A stretch of DNA of 64,000 bases from Aphis gossypii (lineage: Eukaryota; Arthropoda; Insecta; Hemiptera; Aphididae): positions 33,067,213 through 33,131,212 of the forward strand of contig NC_065531.1 of NCBI RefSeq assembly GCF_020184175.1, given 5' to 3'. Numbering within the stretch: the stretch's first letter is position 1; every line of letters starts with the position of its first letter. The notes below the pieces were generated by a model that saw only the letters and a program-made list of their open reading frames with translations, had not been told where the DNA came from and ran no database searches. The position numbers were made by a program, and so were the translations under genes. Positions 14,601 through 27,732 of this stretch are shown piece by piece.

Positions 14601-15929
14601 ATAGTTATTACATATATAAATTGGCTAATCTAATTAAATTGAATAATTTAATTATATTTTAATTTAATTTTTAGATAATGGTATAAAAAACTAAATTTAA
14701 TGAAGTAAAAATATTCAAAAGATTTTCTTCATTTTTTTTTTTTTTTTTGAAAAGAAATATACAACTACAAATGCACAAGTTAGTATTTTTATCATTAACA
14801 ACACTATATAGACTAAATATTTGTTTTAAATTATTAGGCTGGAGACGGATAGTTTAGTTACATACTTATGTTTAAGAACAACATAATGAAACACTGTATA
14901 TATGTTTTATGTGTATATTTATATATAATACATTACGATCAGATGATATATTTATTTATTAAAAATATGAATTATACTTGTAAGTATCATAATATTATAA
15001 TAAGAGTACCTATATTAAATAATTTCTCATAATAATTCGATTAAAAAAATATAATAAGGAATATAAACATTTAAAATGATGAATATAATAATATTATATA
15101 CATTTGGTTTGGTTTAATATTTTAAATCTTTATTATAAAAATAAATAAGTCAATAAAATAAATTATATTGATAATTGTAATTGTTTTACGTTCACGGATG
15201 CATGTATGTTATATAGATGAAAGTACCTACCATTAATTATGAATATGTATATAGTTATTCATAATCAATAATACAGTACTTTTAAAAATAAATATTCCTG
15301 ATAATATATCATTAATTCCATACCTTAATAAACATAACTTTTTCAATAAAATATTAATTAAAATTGTAAACCGGAAAATGATCGACATAAAAGAAATCAC
15401 ATGATAATATTAAATTACAAAATGTAATTAATGAAAAAATTCCTATCATATAATCTGCTGATTACAAGTATATAAGTAATAACATACTTTGCCTGATTGA
15501 ATAACAGAGCATAATAAATAAATATGTATATCAATATACGTACCGCATAAAACCGTTTACAATAAACGTTGAAAACAACAGTGTGCGCAAGGATTAAATT
15601 AGATTTATAATTATTTAAGTTAAAAAATGGAAAAAAATTACTTTAAAATATTTACTATAAAAAATTCGATCAAATATATTTGTTTGTACAGTTATATTAA
15701 CACAATTATTAAAGGTTATTGAAAAATAAGCATAGGTATATGTATAAGAATAAGCAACATCAAACAATATGAAAAAAAATAATAAATGTATTCGTTGTAT
15801 AAATTGTTACTATAAAAAAATAGCCTTACAAAAAATAAACGCTTTAAATGCCTATACAAAATTGTGACTAACGCTTTTTAATTACAATAAGAATAACTTA
15901 TAATAAACCTTGTATTAATTTTTCAGTTG

Positions 15930-16150
15930 TCTATAAATAGCTCAAAAAGGCATAATGTTTTGAAAATTTAACAGTGTATAGATAACATCAATATAAATAC
16001 TTGGTGAAAAATTCAAGTATTTGAAGTGATTCATTTTTGAGTTATAACTAAATGTAAAAAAAATCGATTTTGTCAAAAACTGGTTTTGGGTAAACAATTC
16101 CTATTTTTTCGTCATTTTTTTGTGGTTTTTCCAAATTTTTTTTATATTTT
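15930..16150 (+). repeat. Dispersed AT-rich repeat, copy 1
   Basis: The order of phrases here (TAGCTCAAAAAGG, TTTTGAAAATTTAACAGTG, ATATAAATACTTGGTGAAAA, TTCAAGTATTTGAAGTG, TTTTTGAGTTATAACTA) recurs in diverged form at about 34,705-34,830. The matching phrases and their spacing indicate two old copies of one interspersed repeat family rather than chance. No terminal repeats or coding capacity are visible, so its class is unknown. Confidence 0.5.
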
Positions 16151-16660
16151 ATAATAGATATATATTTTTATTTCGTCATTTGGCGTATTGAATTTTGCAA
16201 ATTGTTCAGGTGCAGCAACAAATCCATATTATATTTAATAATAGTTAACTGCTGTTATGATTAGTACAATTAAAGTTATATTTTGCTAATATTTTAGAAA
16301 AGATAATATATAATATTTATTATATTATATACTTATGTATGCGTATTTTCGAGTTATACATTTTAATAAAGCTATTTTAGCGTAGATAATTACCTTTTGA
16401 GATAAACCTTTAAAACAAGTAGCTTATATTTTAATTTTAACTAACTTAATATATAATAGCTAAAAAATAGAAATTCATAAGCTATTCACAAATAAATCTC
16501 ATACAAGATACATAGTGCATACAGATGCAAACTAAAAAATAAACAATTCTTTAAATTACATATAAAAATATTAACTTATTAAGAACGAAAATATGTCTTA
16601 AAGAAGAATCAAAAATATTAGGATAAGTATAGTAAATACCAAACATATGATGTTATATCT

Positions 16661-16715
16661 ATATAATATACAATATAATACTATATAATATAATAATAAT
16701 ATAATATAATATTAT
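16661..16715. repeat. TAATA-type simple repeat
   Basis: A stretch of overlapping ATAATA and TATAATA units about 55 bp long. It is simple-sequence DNA with no other feature. Confidence 0.7.
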
Positions 16716-19700
16716 AGAAACGAAAATAATATGTTGTTATAATAAATTTTTCATTCAAAATTAAATCTAAAATATTTATTTGCTAAATAACCAAATTATT
16801 TTTCAGAAAAAAATTATATCATTACTATTATGTTTGAAATTGTTTATTATATGAGAAGTTCTCATGATAAATGTATTAGTAAAATTACACATACGAGTAT
16901 ACCTAATTCATATATTTAATTTGACTTATACTTGCTTTTAGGTTTTTTTCCTCGTTACTCATTTCTGCGTTCTCAATACACATTTGTATACAACTTTTAA
17001 TGGCGTGCATTTGTGTCTATCTTTATTACTATTTTACTGATATACATAAAAATATAAATCGACCAGCATATTAGAATTTACTATGCCGTAATAAAGAATC
17101 AAAATAACTTTATATTTTACAATCTTTTAGACTCGATATTAGTAGATTTTAATGTTTGTTTACAATTCACTATTAATGATTTAAATGGCGTTTTATAGAC
17201 TTTTCAGAGGCATTTATTTGTTTACTATCCTAAATAAAATATATACCTATATCCTATATATATTTTCCACCATGTGTAATTTAGTAATAGATATTTTTCT
17301 TTGTTCACTTAATATACTGTTTAAAAACTGATAAAAACTTAAAAATTAAAACGAAATATATGACAAGCAATTTAATATACTCACAAGAATTAAATTAGTT
17401 TTTTAAAAAAAAACAATTATAATAACTTCATAATATTAAGATCTGTGTATGGATATTTTTGATAACATACGAGTATAGTACGTAATTTTATCCATTAAAT
17501 AAAGGCGATATATGTGTATCTACTGTTGTTATAATTGAAAAAAAAATCAAATACCTATCCGTAACGCCGTAAAACACTTTATCGTACAATACCTACTCAA
17601 TCAATTCGGTTTTATAGTATGTCAAACGTTGACATTATCCGCTGTATTTAATTCACTACGACCTCTGTAACTATTATGTTATGATTCGTTGGTGAAATAA
17701 TTCGTTCCGAACCCCCTGTGGTCTATAGCTACTTGTAGGTTTTTCTCCCTTATAGAAAATATACACAATTGTATACATTTTTGCGCCCTAGTTATCGTGT
17801 ATAACGTCATTCGGATGATTTGTCAATAATAGTTCCTCATTTTGAGCCCCAAACTATATACAGTCATTGGCGACGGGTCATTAACAATGAAGGGGATAAA
17901 ACTGTACGATCATTCTCTGAACAGCATAGGGATTGTTATAAACTTATAATGTTTCCTGAGTTACAAAATTATAAATATACTACTTTTGTATGCAAAATAT
18001 ACATGGATACAATGTACTACTATATTATACATTTTAATTTTAATTGTTAAAAGAGAAATACTTAGGTCATATAATAAATTATAGGTTACTGGTTATTATG
18101 CACATTATTAATAATTTAAAAAATATTCATAAAAAATAAATAGTTTTACTAGTATTTGACAAGAGTGGCTATTAAAAATTAAATGATTTCGTGGATCATA
18201 AATTCACTGTTCATTTTGGTATGACGTGTGTAAAAAATTATTTTTATTGAAACCCTATAATATATGTCATAACATTTTTTGTGCGCAATCCTTACGAAAA
18301 CTCTACGATCCACCACTACTGTCCAGAAAAATAGCATAGTAATATAATATTTACTTTTTACCTTATAAAATAACTCAACAAGTAATAATAAATAAAACAA
18401 ACAATTTTGTTCCATTAATAAATTTACCAATTATGTTTTATAATATAAAACTTCCCTTCAAATACATATTTTTATATTACAATATATCTACAAATCGTAC
18501 AGTTAATTTATATTAAATTTATAGGAATTTAATAAAAAAAATAAAAGTAATTATATAATTTGTAGTTAACTAACTATGTAATGCAATACCTATTATTTTT
18601 TTGTAGTATCATAGTTTTTCACTGAAATTTCGGAAAACCAATTACCAACGAATAATAATTTTTAATTTTGTTAGTTGAACGTATTAATTCAACAGTTCTG
18701 TTTATAATAAACCTACAGGCTATAGTACACTTCTCTTAAATTTCACAACAAAGTCCTTTTTGCCCCCAATCCGTCGCTTTCTATCTGTCTTGTCTACTGT
18801 TATTAATTACCGTAAGGCGTGTTTCTCATTTTCAAATTCCAAATATGTAAGTTAACTACCTAAGTGTATTGCCTTACTTACTTTAATATATTTAATTGTA
18901 AGATCTCGTCTTGTTAATAAATTTGGACTAAGTATTTCATAAAGTAAATCACTTCCTAAATTGAAACTTTATCCGTCCAAAATGTGTATCCATATGATGT
19001 TTTTTAGAATTTAATTGCTTCGAAAATATTTATTGTTGATATATAATATTTATATATTATAATATAACAGTATACAATACTCTTACAGATTATACTATAT
19101 TTTTTCCATGAATAAAAATATATAATATATTGTGCTTTCCCCTGCATTTTACTTAACTGTCAAAAAATGACTTGCAGTTAATTTGTTATATCATGGTACA
19201 ACATATATTTGTATGTTATATATATGCATATCTATACTAAATACTGAATAAAACTAACACTACATAACATTGTCAATGTATTGATTTTATATTTCAAAAT
19301 ATTAAAACATAATATATATAATATATATATAAATATCGCGTTTCGATACAGCAAAAATTTAAGTTTTATATGAAAAATAATTATCGTAGTAGATTAATAC
19401 ACTTAAATAACTAGTACCATTTCAACAGGTACAAAGTATCCATTCAGAACCGATTTTCAACCGATAAAAAAAACTACGTAACATTTTTTATAACTCTTAT
19501 AATAACACCAATTACTGCAAAACATTTATAAGATTAAAACATCACTTAAAAAACACATTTATTCCTAGATTCTCCCTAACTTATAGCTATATTAAATAAA
19601 ATAAAAACGATCCGGTAAATTAAGTGCATAAATACATTTTTCAATTTCAAAATTTAATCAATAATTATATTATGTAATTAACATAAACCAATTTATTATA

Positions 19701-20689
19701 ATATGTTGATACAGGTTATTTTTAGTCATTAAAACACGGGCATTTTATATTTTTGTTTAGTGTTTTTATTTATGTTATTTTAATTATACATTAATAGTTT
19801 TTATAAATAAATACTATGGAATCAGAGAAATAAATTTCAACTGCTCTATTTATTTAAACATTTTAAATAAACAAAAAATATTAAAATATTTATCATGTAA
19901 ATGGAAAATATATAATCTCATACGCTTTTTAAAATAATATACCTGCAAAATACTATTTTTTTTATATGTATAATTTAATAGATTATACATTATTGACCAA
20001 GTAAATATTATCTTAAATAAGGACAAAAAATAAGTATTATTTTGATGGTATTTATTTTTATTTCAATCAACTTTATTTTAAAATAGACTACTACATTATT
20101 ACATAACCATATATACCATATTAATAAATTATAACTTCTTAAATTATAAGTAGTTTCAAAATAAATAATATTTTACAATTCTAAATTTACAATAATTTAC
20201 ATTGTACAACTTGTATAAAAATTATATAAAATATACTTAAATTTAAATAAAAGTCAATTACAACGAATGAAATAAAAATATAATGTATTTTTGATAAAAA
20301 TAAAGTTGAAGTGTATCAATTGTATTTTTAATAAAGAATACATTTATTCATAGATACACTTTTGTGGTGACTAGGGTAAGATTTAACCCTCCTAGTTTTA
20401 TTTAAGTCCCTCTTATTTTTTCACAAATAATCTATAAAAAAAAGTTGAATTTAAAAAAATGTTCAATTATAAAATTGTGTAGAATATTCAATAATCAATT
20501 TACAAGCAAGTTGTTAAAAATAAATTGTATGGTATATTAATGAATATTAAGTTCAATATTTAAATATATTGGCTGCACAATACACATAATTGTTATGTAT
20601 TTATTTTTCCAACGATATTTAATATGTGTAATTATATTATATTTGGTTTTTGCTGCTGAGTAATGTATAATTAACACCTAACTATTACT

Positions 20690-22200
20690 CTAGAAGTTAT
20701 GACAGAAAGTAATGAGTGAAACCATTACGGGTGTTTGCAACTTATATACATTTGAACCCAGACGGACCCACCTAAACAATTATCGAATTTGTGCCTATGC
20801 CAATGCACTTATTGCAATCTAAATATTATGTATAATGTATATTATATTTAGAACGTGTCACGTATGGCCATATACGTTTATAAATTATAACATAACACTA
20901 AAACAAAAACCGTAGTTTGTACTTCGCTTAACGTGAACTGTAAAAGTTGTACAGGATACATTAGTCATTATAACCATTATATATAATATATACTTTAGGA
21001 GTGTATACGAGATAAACTTCTACAGTTGGTTATCGGTTAGGCATCTTCAGCTGCTGCGCCGCAGTAATGTCGTATTAATGCCTATAAAACTGACCGCGTC
21101 CAACTACTTCAAGTAGAATATAAACACAGCAAGTCCGCAAATACAATGTTATTGTCGAGCACAGATGAATTCCGGTAATTTATAATATCAATTCGAAACA
21201 CACTCATATCATTATACTTTGTATATACCGCATCCGGTCCGCTCATACATTACAATACCGATTCGTATAGATAGGTATAATTTGCTGACTGCGATTTACG
21301 AGCCGTAATCCGGCACATCACACCTCGTCGATATTGATGTATAATTTACTCGTGTACGCAATAACGAGTGTTGTGTTTTAATGATATTCTTTTCGGAAAT
21401 TTATGCACTGTTGCGTATTATATAGGTATAGCAGTTTATACTACGCTGACCGAACTAATCGGAGACGACATGATATTATGCTCGAGCAATATGTTTACGT
21501 CATTTTATCAATTTATTTTTCAAGTAATAATAGTCCTTACGATATTTTCTCTCTCGCTCCACGGTATCGCCTCAACAACCCCGCGGTGTTGGTAAATATA
21601 TACAATATACATATATATATATATATATACATACCCACACACGTATACGGATATAAATATATATAAATATAATAGTTACGCGTATTTCTACGGGGCCGAT
21701 AAATTTATGACAAACCTCCAAACGAGCGGGTATATGCAAGTGTGTGTGTGTGTAAAGGGTGCGATACAGCAGAGCGATAAATCAGCTCGGGACGCTTGTT
21801 TGTGTTAAAATCCGATACACACAAATATACAATGGCCGGGTATGGGCTCTACGGGCAGCCCCACGTGACGAAGGGTCTTGGGCCGGATGAGGAATTGCAA
21901 CGGTGGGTTCCAGTGACATTGACGAATACCGCGTTTCCGCCTCCGAAGGATGGTGGCAGCCTCGTGTGGCTTAAACGATTCTCTTTTTATGCACAGTGGC
22001 AATTTTTCTTCTTGTGTTTTTAGTATTGTTATTATTATTATTTTCCGTTTGGTCTCTCGAAATGCCAGTTCTATGAGCCTACAGAGAGCATAGCGCACTA
22101 CATTATAATAGGTACACCTGTGTTGCTGTGTGTAACAAGAAGGCGAACATTTGTGTCCACCAGTTATATTTCGCCAGTTCTGCATCTCAACATCTGGCGT
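20690..22200. promoter_or_regulatory. GC-richer island, candidate regulatory region or non-coding exon
   Basis: About 1.5 kb with clearly higher GC than its flanks, densest at about 21,780-22,000. The densest part is open on both strands: plus 21,796-22,023 (75 codons, with an internal ATG beginning MAGYGLYGQP) and minus 21,805-22,185 (126 codons). Neither product resembles a family I know, and opening on both strands suggests composition rather than coding. A (TA)n run at 21,611-21,630 interrupts the island. It may be a promoter or enhancer, or the first exon of an unannotated transcript. Direction cannot be decided from sequence alone. Confidence 0.35.
21611..21630. repeat. (AT)n microsatellite
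   Basis: An uninterrupted AT dinucleotide run of about 20 bp inside the GC-richer island, followed by ACACACGTATACGG-like alternating purine-pyrimidine sequence. Confidence 0.75.
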
Positions 22201-24644
22201 AGCCGGTCAAATACCATACACGTGCGTATATTATATTATTATTATATTATATTGAGTATATATACCCAATACAGTATAATATTTAGATACAATGTATATA
22301 ATAAGATTTTTTTTTTCATTTTTGTTTTGATTTATAGTGTTTATACGTATATAATATAAAATATGTACAAGATAGATAATTTTTAATACCAGATAGTGTT
22401 AATCAAAATCTCATCAGTCTATAGAGCTGAATAAATCAACTTGTAGATTGTTGTTTTTTAACTATAGTTTGCATATAGTGTCCAAAATTTCCAAGTCATC
22501 TATATCAATAAAATAAAGGAATTGTAGTATTTTTTCTACCCCCAAATAAAAATAATTGTTATTAAATTTAATTAAAACCTATTTATTCTTTAACTGGAAA
22601 AATATATCATACTTAGTAATATTATACTAATTACCGTACTCAATACACTTATAATATTTATTGATATTTTAAATATAACATGGTAAATTTTATTTTAGTA
22701 AACATCATAAATGAGTTGGTATTACATTAAAATCGGCAATCGCTGAACCACAATAACTAATGTAAAAATAGCGACCTCAAACTAACTAAAATACTGCATA
22801 ATATCGAATGTTTAAAACAGCTAAAATATTTTTAAATTATAATTATTATTATTACCCATTTCTAAAAAAAATTTCTCTAAAGAAACTATAAGTATTACTT
22901 ATAAATTTATAAGTTATAAAGATACAGATAAAAACAATTATTTTTATAGCTGAGTTATCCAACGGATTAACGAATATTATGAACGGACGATATATAATAA
23001 TAAAAGAGGTGGATTAGATACAGCAAGCTCAATATTCGGCAACGACAGTTGTGTGCGTTAAATCCCAGATTGTTTAGTGTCACAACATATTAATATATAG
23101 AATCATATAGTGTATAGTCGTAAAATCGTATATATCTTATAAATAAGAATTAAGAATTTTAGAAATTCAAAAAAATGAAAAGAAATATATTAAATTATTT
23201 GGAAGGCATAGCCTATAATTTATCTCTACAAATAAAATAATATAATACATGTTTCATTTTTTAATATTTATATATAGTATTTTTAAGTATGAATAACTGA
23301 TACATCATTAAACACATAAAATAATAATAATTGTAGAATAATAAACTTTAGCTGTTTTGAATATTTGCTATTATGTATTTTAGCTATTTTATGCTATTTT
23401 ATTGCCGTGGCCATTATTTTTCTTTGCTTTTTTTTCACTGCTATGATGGTGACTCAAATGAAATATATATATTACCTATACATATTTCGCCATTTTAATA
23501 TTTTAGAATGATTTTTAAATCAGCTAAACATTTAAAAATAAATCAAAAACCATTTCAATCAATTATAATATATTACATTTATTTATAGTGTATTTAATTT
23601 AGTGTATATATTTCATAGATATAAACTAGTAATATAGTATTTTTTGCAAAAACATATTGAATTTATCATTATATTTTTGAATTTATAATATATTTTAAAC
23701 TCTGAACTTTATATGCCTTTATATTGCTAGGGATATAAAGTATTGATTTATTAAAAAAAATATTTTTTTAATAATTTAAATAACATGTTTTTCTACAACT
23801 AAAATCATTATGTATAAAATAAAAAACTATGTTTTGTAAAGATGTACAATTTTAAACCTATAATGTTCATTATAATGTTTGAAATCTATCATAATCAAAA
23901 AATTATAAATGACAAAATAACATGTATATAAATATGCTTTTATATTTGTATAGCTCCCTGTAGTATAATTACTACATAAAGGTATTGAACACCCTTACTG
24001 TACAAACAAACATGTTACTCACTCACCCTATAAAGGGTATAATCTAAAAAATAAACAAAATAAGTCGTCGGTTTAAGTTTAATATATTATCAATCGTATA
24101 TACCCTTTATAAAGTATCACTTGATTGAGTACAAATGCACTTATATTATTTGGTTGAATACTACACAACATAATTATTATATATTCTAATTTATGTTTAA
24201 ATACTTGATCAATAATCATAATATATACATTTCGTGGACGATAAAATAAAATTAAAATAATGCATTTTATGAGTGTTATAAGTAAGTTTCAAAAAACTGT
24301 GCTTTCAGTTAATTTTGCTTTCTTATTCAAATTGTTATACATTTAGTCTAGAAAAATATTAATATATACAGCAAATAAAAAAAACTTTGCCTATTCTATC
24401 CATAAACGTAATAATATATTCACAACTTAAACTCATCATCCCCTTTGCAAATTCAGTAATATTAAACTTTTTTTTGTGTATTAAACAAATAGAATATGAA
24501 CAAATTTCACGGATAATAGTTTAAAAACTTTCTATAAAAAAAGTAGGAATTAAATTAAGTAAATTAAAATATTAATTAATCTCCAAAACGAAAATACTGT
24601 AATTTTAGTGTTATCTGATATTTTTAAATTCATCAAAAAAAAAA

Positions 24645-24830
24645 CATAGGTACCTACTTATCACAAAATATACTTTGTGATATAGGATGACAGACCTTCT
24701 CCATTTAGAATCGTCTTTCGTATACAGTTTACACCGACAATAATAATACCTATAGAATTCAAATTTAATACACCGATAATAGTAACCCGCTGGCATCTAA
24801 TGTACAGCAGGGCGGTACTACCTACTTGCT
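24645..24830 (+). repeat. Dispersed repeat, copy A (TAGAATCGT...TGTACAGCAG family)
   Basis: The copy has two anchor phrases: TTTAGAATCGTCTTTCGTA at about 24,700, and CTAATGTACAGCAGGGCGGT followed by CCTACT near the right end. The same phrases occur in the same order and similar spacing at 27,601-27,732. That shared order marks an interspersed repeat. No terminal inverted repeat or target duplication is evident, so it may be a SINE or a fragment of a larger element. The 61-codon minus-strand open frame at 24,611-24,796 falls inside it and should not be called a gene. Confidence 0.55.
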
Positions 24831-27600
24831 TACCTTTTTATTTTTCTAATTCACATGCAGAGGAAAACGTACAATATTTTTAATTATTTAAAAAAAAGTA
24901 ATGTGAGTAACTTTAATTAATTATCACTTTGTTAGAAGGCTTTGGAACAATAGTTTTACTAGGTACTTTAAACAATTAAAGAGAAATACCTTTACTACGT
25001 AATTAATAAGCTAAAATAATTTAGGCCAAGATTTTATGTATTTTTTCCTAGTGTTAACTATATAATAATCATTTTGGTACCAATCTATTAAATGTGTTGA
25101 ATTAATGTTACCTAATTGTATGTTTAATGTTTATGTAAAAAACATGTTAAGTTTTAAAGATTAAGGTTATATGTTTTTATAGTTAATTTTATAAGTAAAT
25201 TATTTAAAATTGTTAAGCCTTTTATACATATTTTGTAAGAAATTCTTTAGTGTTCTTATGATATCAAAGTCACAGTCCTAATAATATAAAACCTAGTAAA
25301 ACATTAAATATTTTATTATTTCATATTTTTAGATAAACGTTATTACTATTAATGCTTTTTGTAGAGTAATTCAGATTTATTCGTCTACACTGTTCATGTT
25401 TGTTATATAAAAACGATACTGTAAGAGGTTTAAGCACGTTGTCTTGTTTGATGAAAATCCTTTCGGTTCTCGATAAGACTGTCTCACATACTTCTAGACA
25501 CGTACACATATTATACGTATGACTGATTTTAAGATAGTTATTCAAAGGGATTTTAATCGAAAAACGCTTTTGTCAAATGCACAAATCCAATGGATTTATT
25601 TTCGTTATTAAGTGCAAAAGTAAAGGTATCAATTCAATACGTTAAAATGAAATAACTCAACAAGGTAATTTATATGATAAAACCTTTTACCTTCTTAACA
25701 AATATTATATAATCTATATTATATTACTTTATATTCCTATAATTTACAAATTTATACTGATAATTTTACATGATTTATATTAATAATGAATTAACATTGT
25801 CCATGATTTAACTGCATGTGACAATAATTGTTTTTAAAATCTTAAAACATAGCAATGAATTATTATTTTAATTATGTTAACTTTATGCTTTTTAATATTT
25901 TAGCTAATTTCATAACCGAAATAATCGAATAACTAAAATTATTTATATATTATGCATAACAATAAATTTTTAAATCAAAATTAATCATTTATTTAACAAC
26001 ATTTTAACTAAATGAAAATGTTATACTGTAAATATCATGTAACCAATAATGATCGTTTCTGTTGGCATTTTGAAAAATGTAAATCATAAAAACTATCTAT
26101 GCAATATTCAATTAGCAATTATTTTTAAATGACTTGCTTATAGTAATAAAATTTAAATAATATATTATTTTAATAAATGCATATAGTTACAGGCTTACAG
26201 CATAATAATATTATAATTATTATAGTATCTATACATGCACTTTATAATATAGATTGTATAAATAAGTAAATACTAAAATCCATCACCTAATATTTATTTT
26301 ATATATGTTGAATGTTGATAATAATAGTATATATATATATGTTATCAGTTTATCACAATAGTTATTTCATTATTCATCGGTTAACAATTTTATTTTACAA
26401 AAAAAAAAAAATGTTCATGTAATTATTAAACTATTTAAAAAAACAATTATTTTTAAATTAACCAAAATAATAGACATTCACAATTAAAATTATTGTTCCA
26501 TTGTATAGATTATACAGATTACATATAAACAATACTGTGCATTGGATCTTATTATTATATCATACAATTTCATCGTTTTAGTTTTTTTAATCAAACCAAA
26601 CACACATCTATTGTATTTGTTCAAAACTTAACACTTAACCCCAGGATTCTGTGTAATCGAAAACAGCTAGGGGTTAGAAAACCATTACTAGCATGAACGG
26701 TTATTTTTGGTTACTTACAAGTAAACCCCAATATTATTATCATGCACATTTCCACCCTCACGTAAATTGTAAAAGGGGTTTTTATCGCAGATGAAATCAA
26801 GACAGATGTATTCGCTGCTCGTTACACTGTAGGGCGCGTCATATAGTTATGTCAAACGGACGTGTAGACAAATTATCTTTGATTTGGTGGTTTGATAAAC
26901 AAACATATATTATCAACGTGTGAAATTTCAAACGTATTACACACACTCTGAGTAAATAAACTTGATACTTTACACGTTTTTCTGATTTTGAATATTAATT
27001 TTTTTATTCTTTTTGTAATATGATAGCTTGTAATCCAATAACTAGTTTCAAATGTAAGTTATTAACTTTTGTTTTGATGTTATGAAATCATATCATATGA
27101 TAATTATTATTATTAACTTTCTACAATATTTAGTTTTTACAGAAAGCGTTTTTTTTTCAGGTTGTTTCACTATCTAACTTTTAAAGCAGTAAAAATGCTA
27201 CGATTTTTAACTTTGGAACCTTGAGGTGGTTTTGTTATCGAATTGAATCTAGTAGTTCTTTAGTGAGTCAAAAACAAACCAACTTTATATATATTATTAA
27301 TTATACTAAACGCAATAAAATTTTCAAAATATACAGATTAATTTTAAAATATTATTTATGTCTATATAATGATTAATGAACCTAGATTTACAGTAAACTA
27401 GTAAATTCAAAATTTTTTAACTAATTTATTAACTCAAAATTGATCAACAATAATATAAAATGATACTTACAAATATGTATTAATATAATAATTAATACTG
27501 ATAATATAATAATTTTAACGATTTTGGATAAAATTAAATCAATCTAAGTATTAAAAATAAAATAAATAACTTGAATGGGTATATACAATAAATCAGTAAT

Positions 27601-27732
27601 ATAGACTGACAAATTTCTGCTTAGAATCGTTTTTCCTATGTAATGATATTTCGTTGAGTTCAATTTTTACACATTCATTATTATAATTATTCCCTGGACA
27701 ACTAATGTACAGCAGAGCGATACCTACTCACA
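27601..27732 (+). repeat. Dispersed repeat, copy B
   Basis: This diverged second copy contains CTTAGAATCGTTTTTCCTA near 27,619 and CTAATGTACAGCAGAGCGAT followed by ACCTACT at the right end, matching the anchors of the copy at 24,645-24,830. A weaker match to the right-hand anchor lies on the minus strand near 36,553-36,570, and a match to the left-hand anchor occurs near 55,838-55,855. Confidence 0.55.

Larger units (their letters stand above)
11601..20690. other. AT-rich intergenic DNA, no gene recognised
   Basis: About 9 kb with long A/T runs and no supported gene. Slightly GC-richer patches occur at 13,130-13,330 and 17,640-17,960; the latter overlaps a 76-codon open frame with a TTG start (17,820-18,050) that I cannot assign. 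A dispersed AT-rich repeat is listed separately at about 15,930-16,150, and a TAATA-type simple repeat lies at 16,661-16,715. Confidence 0.6.
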
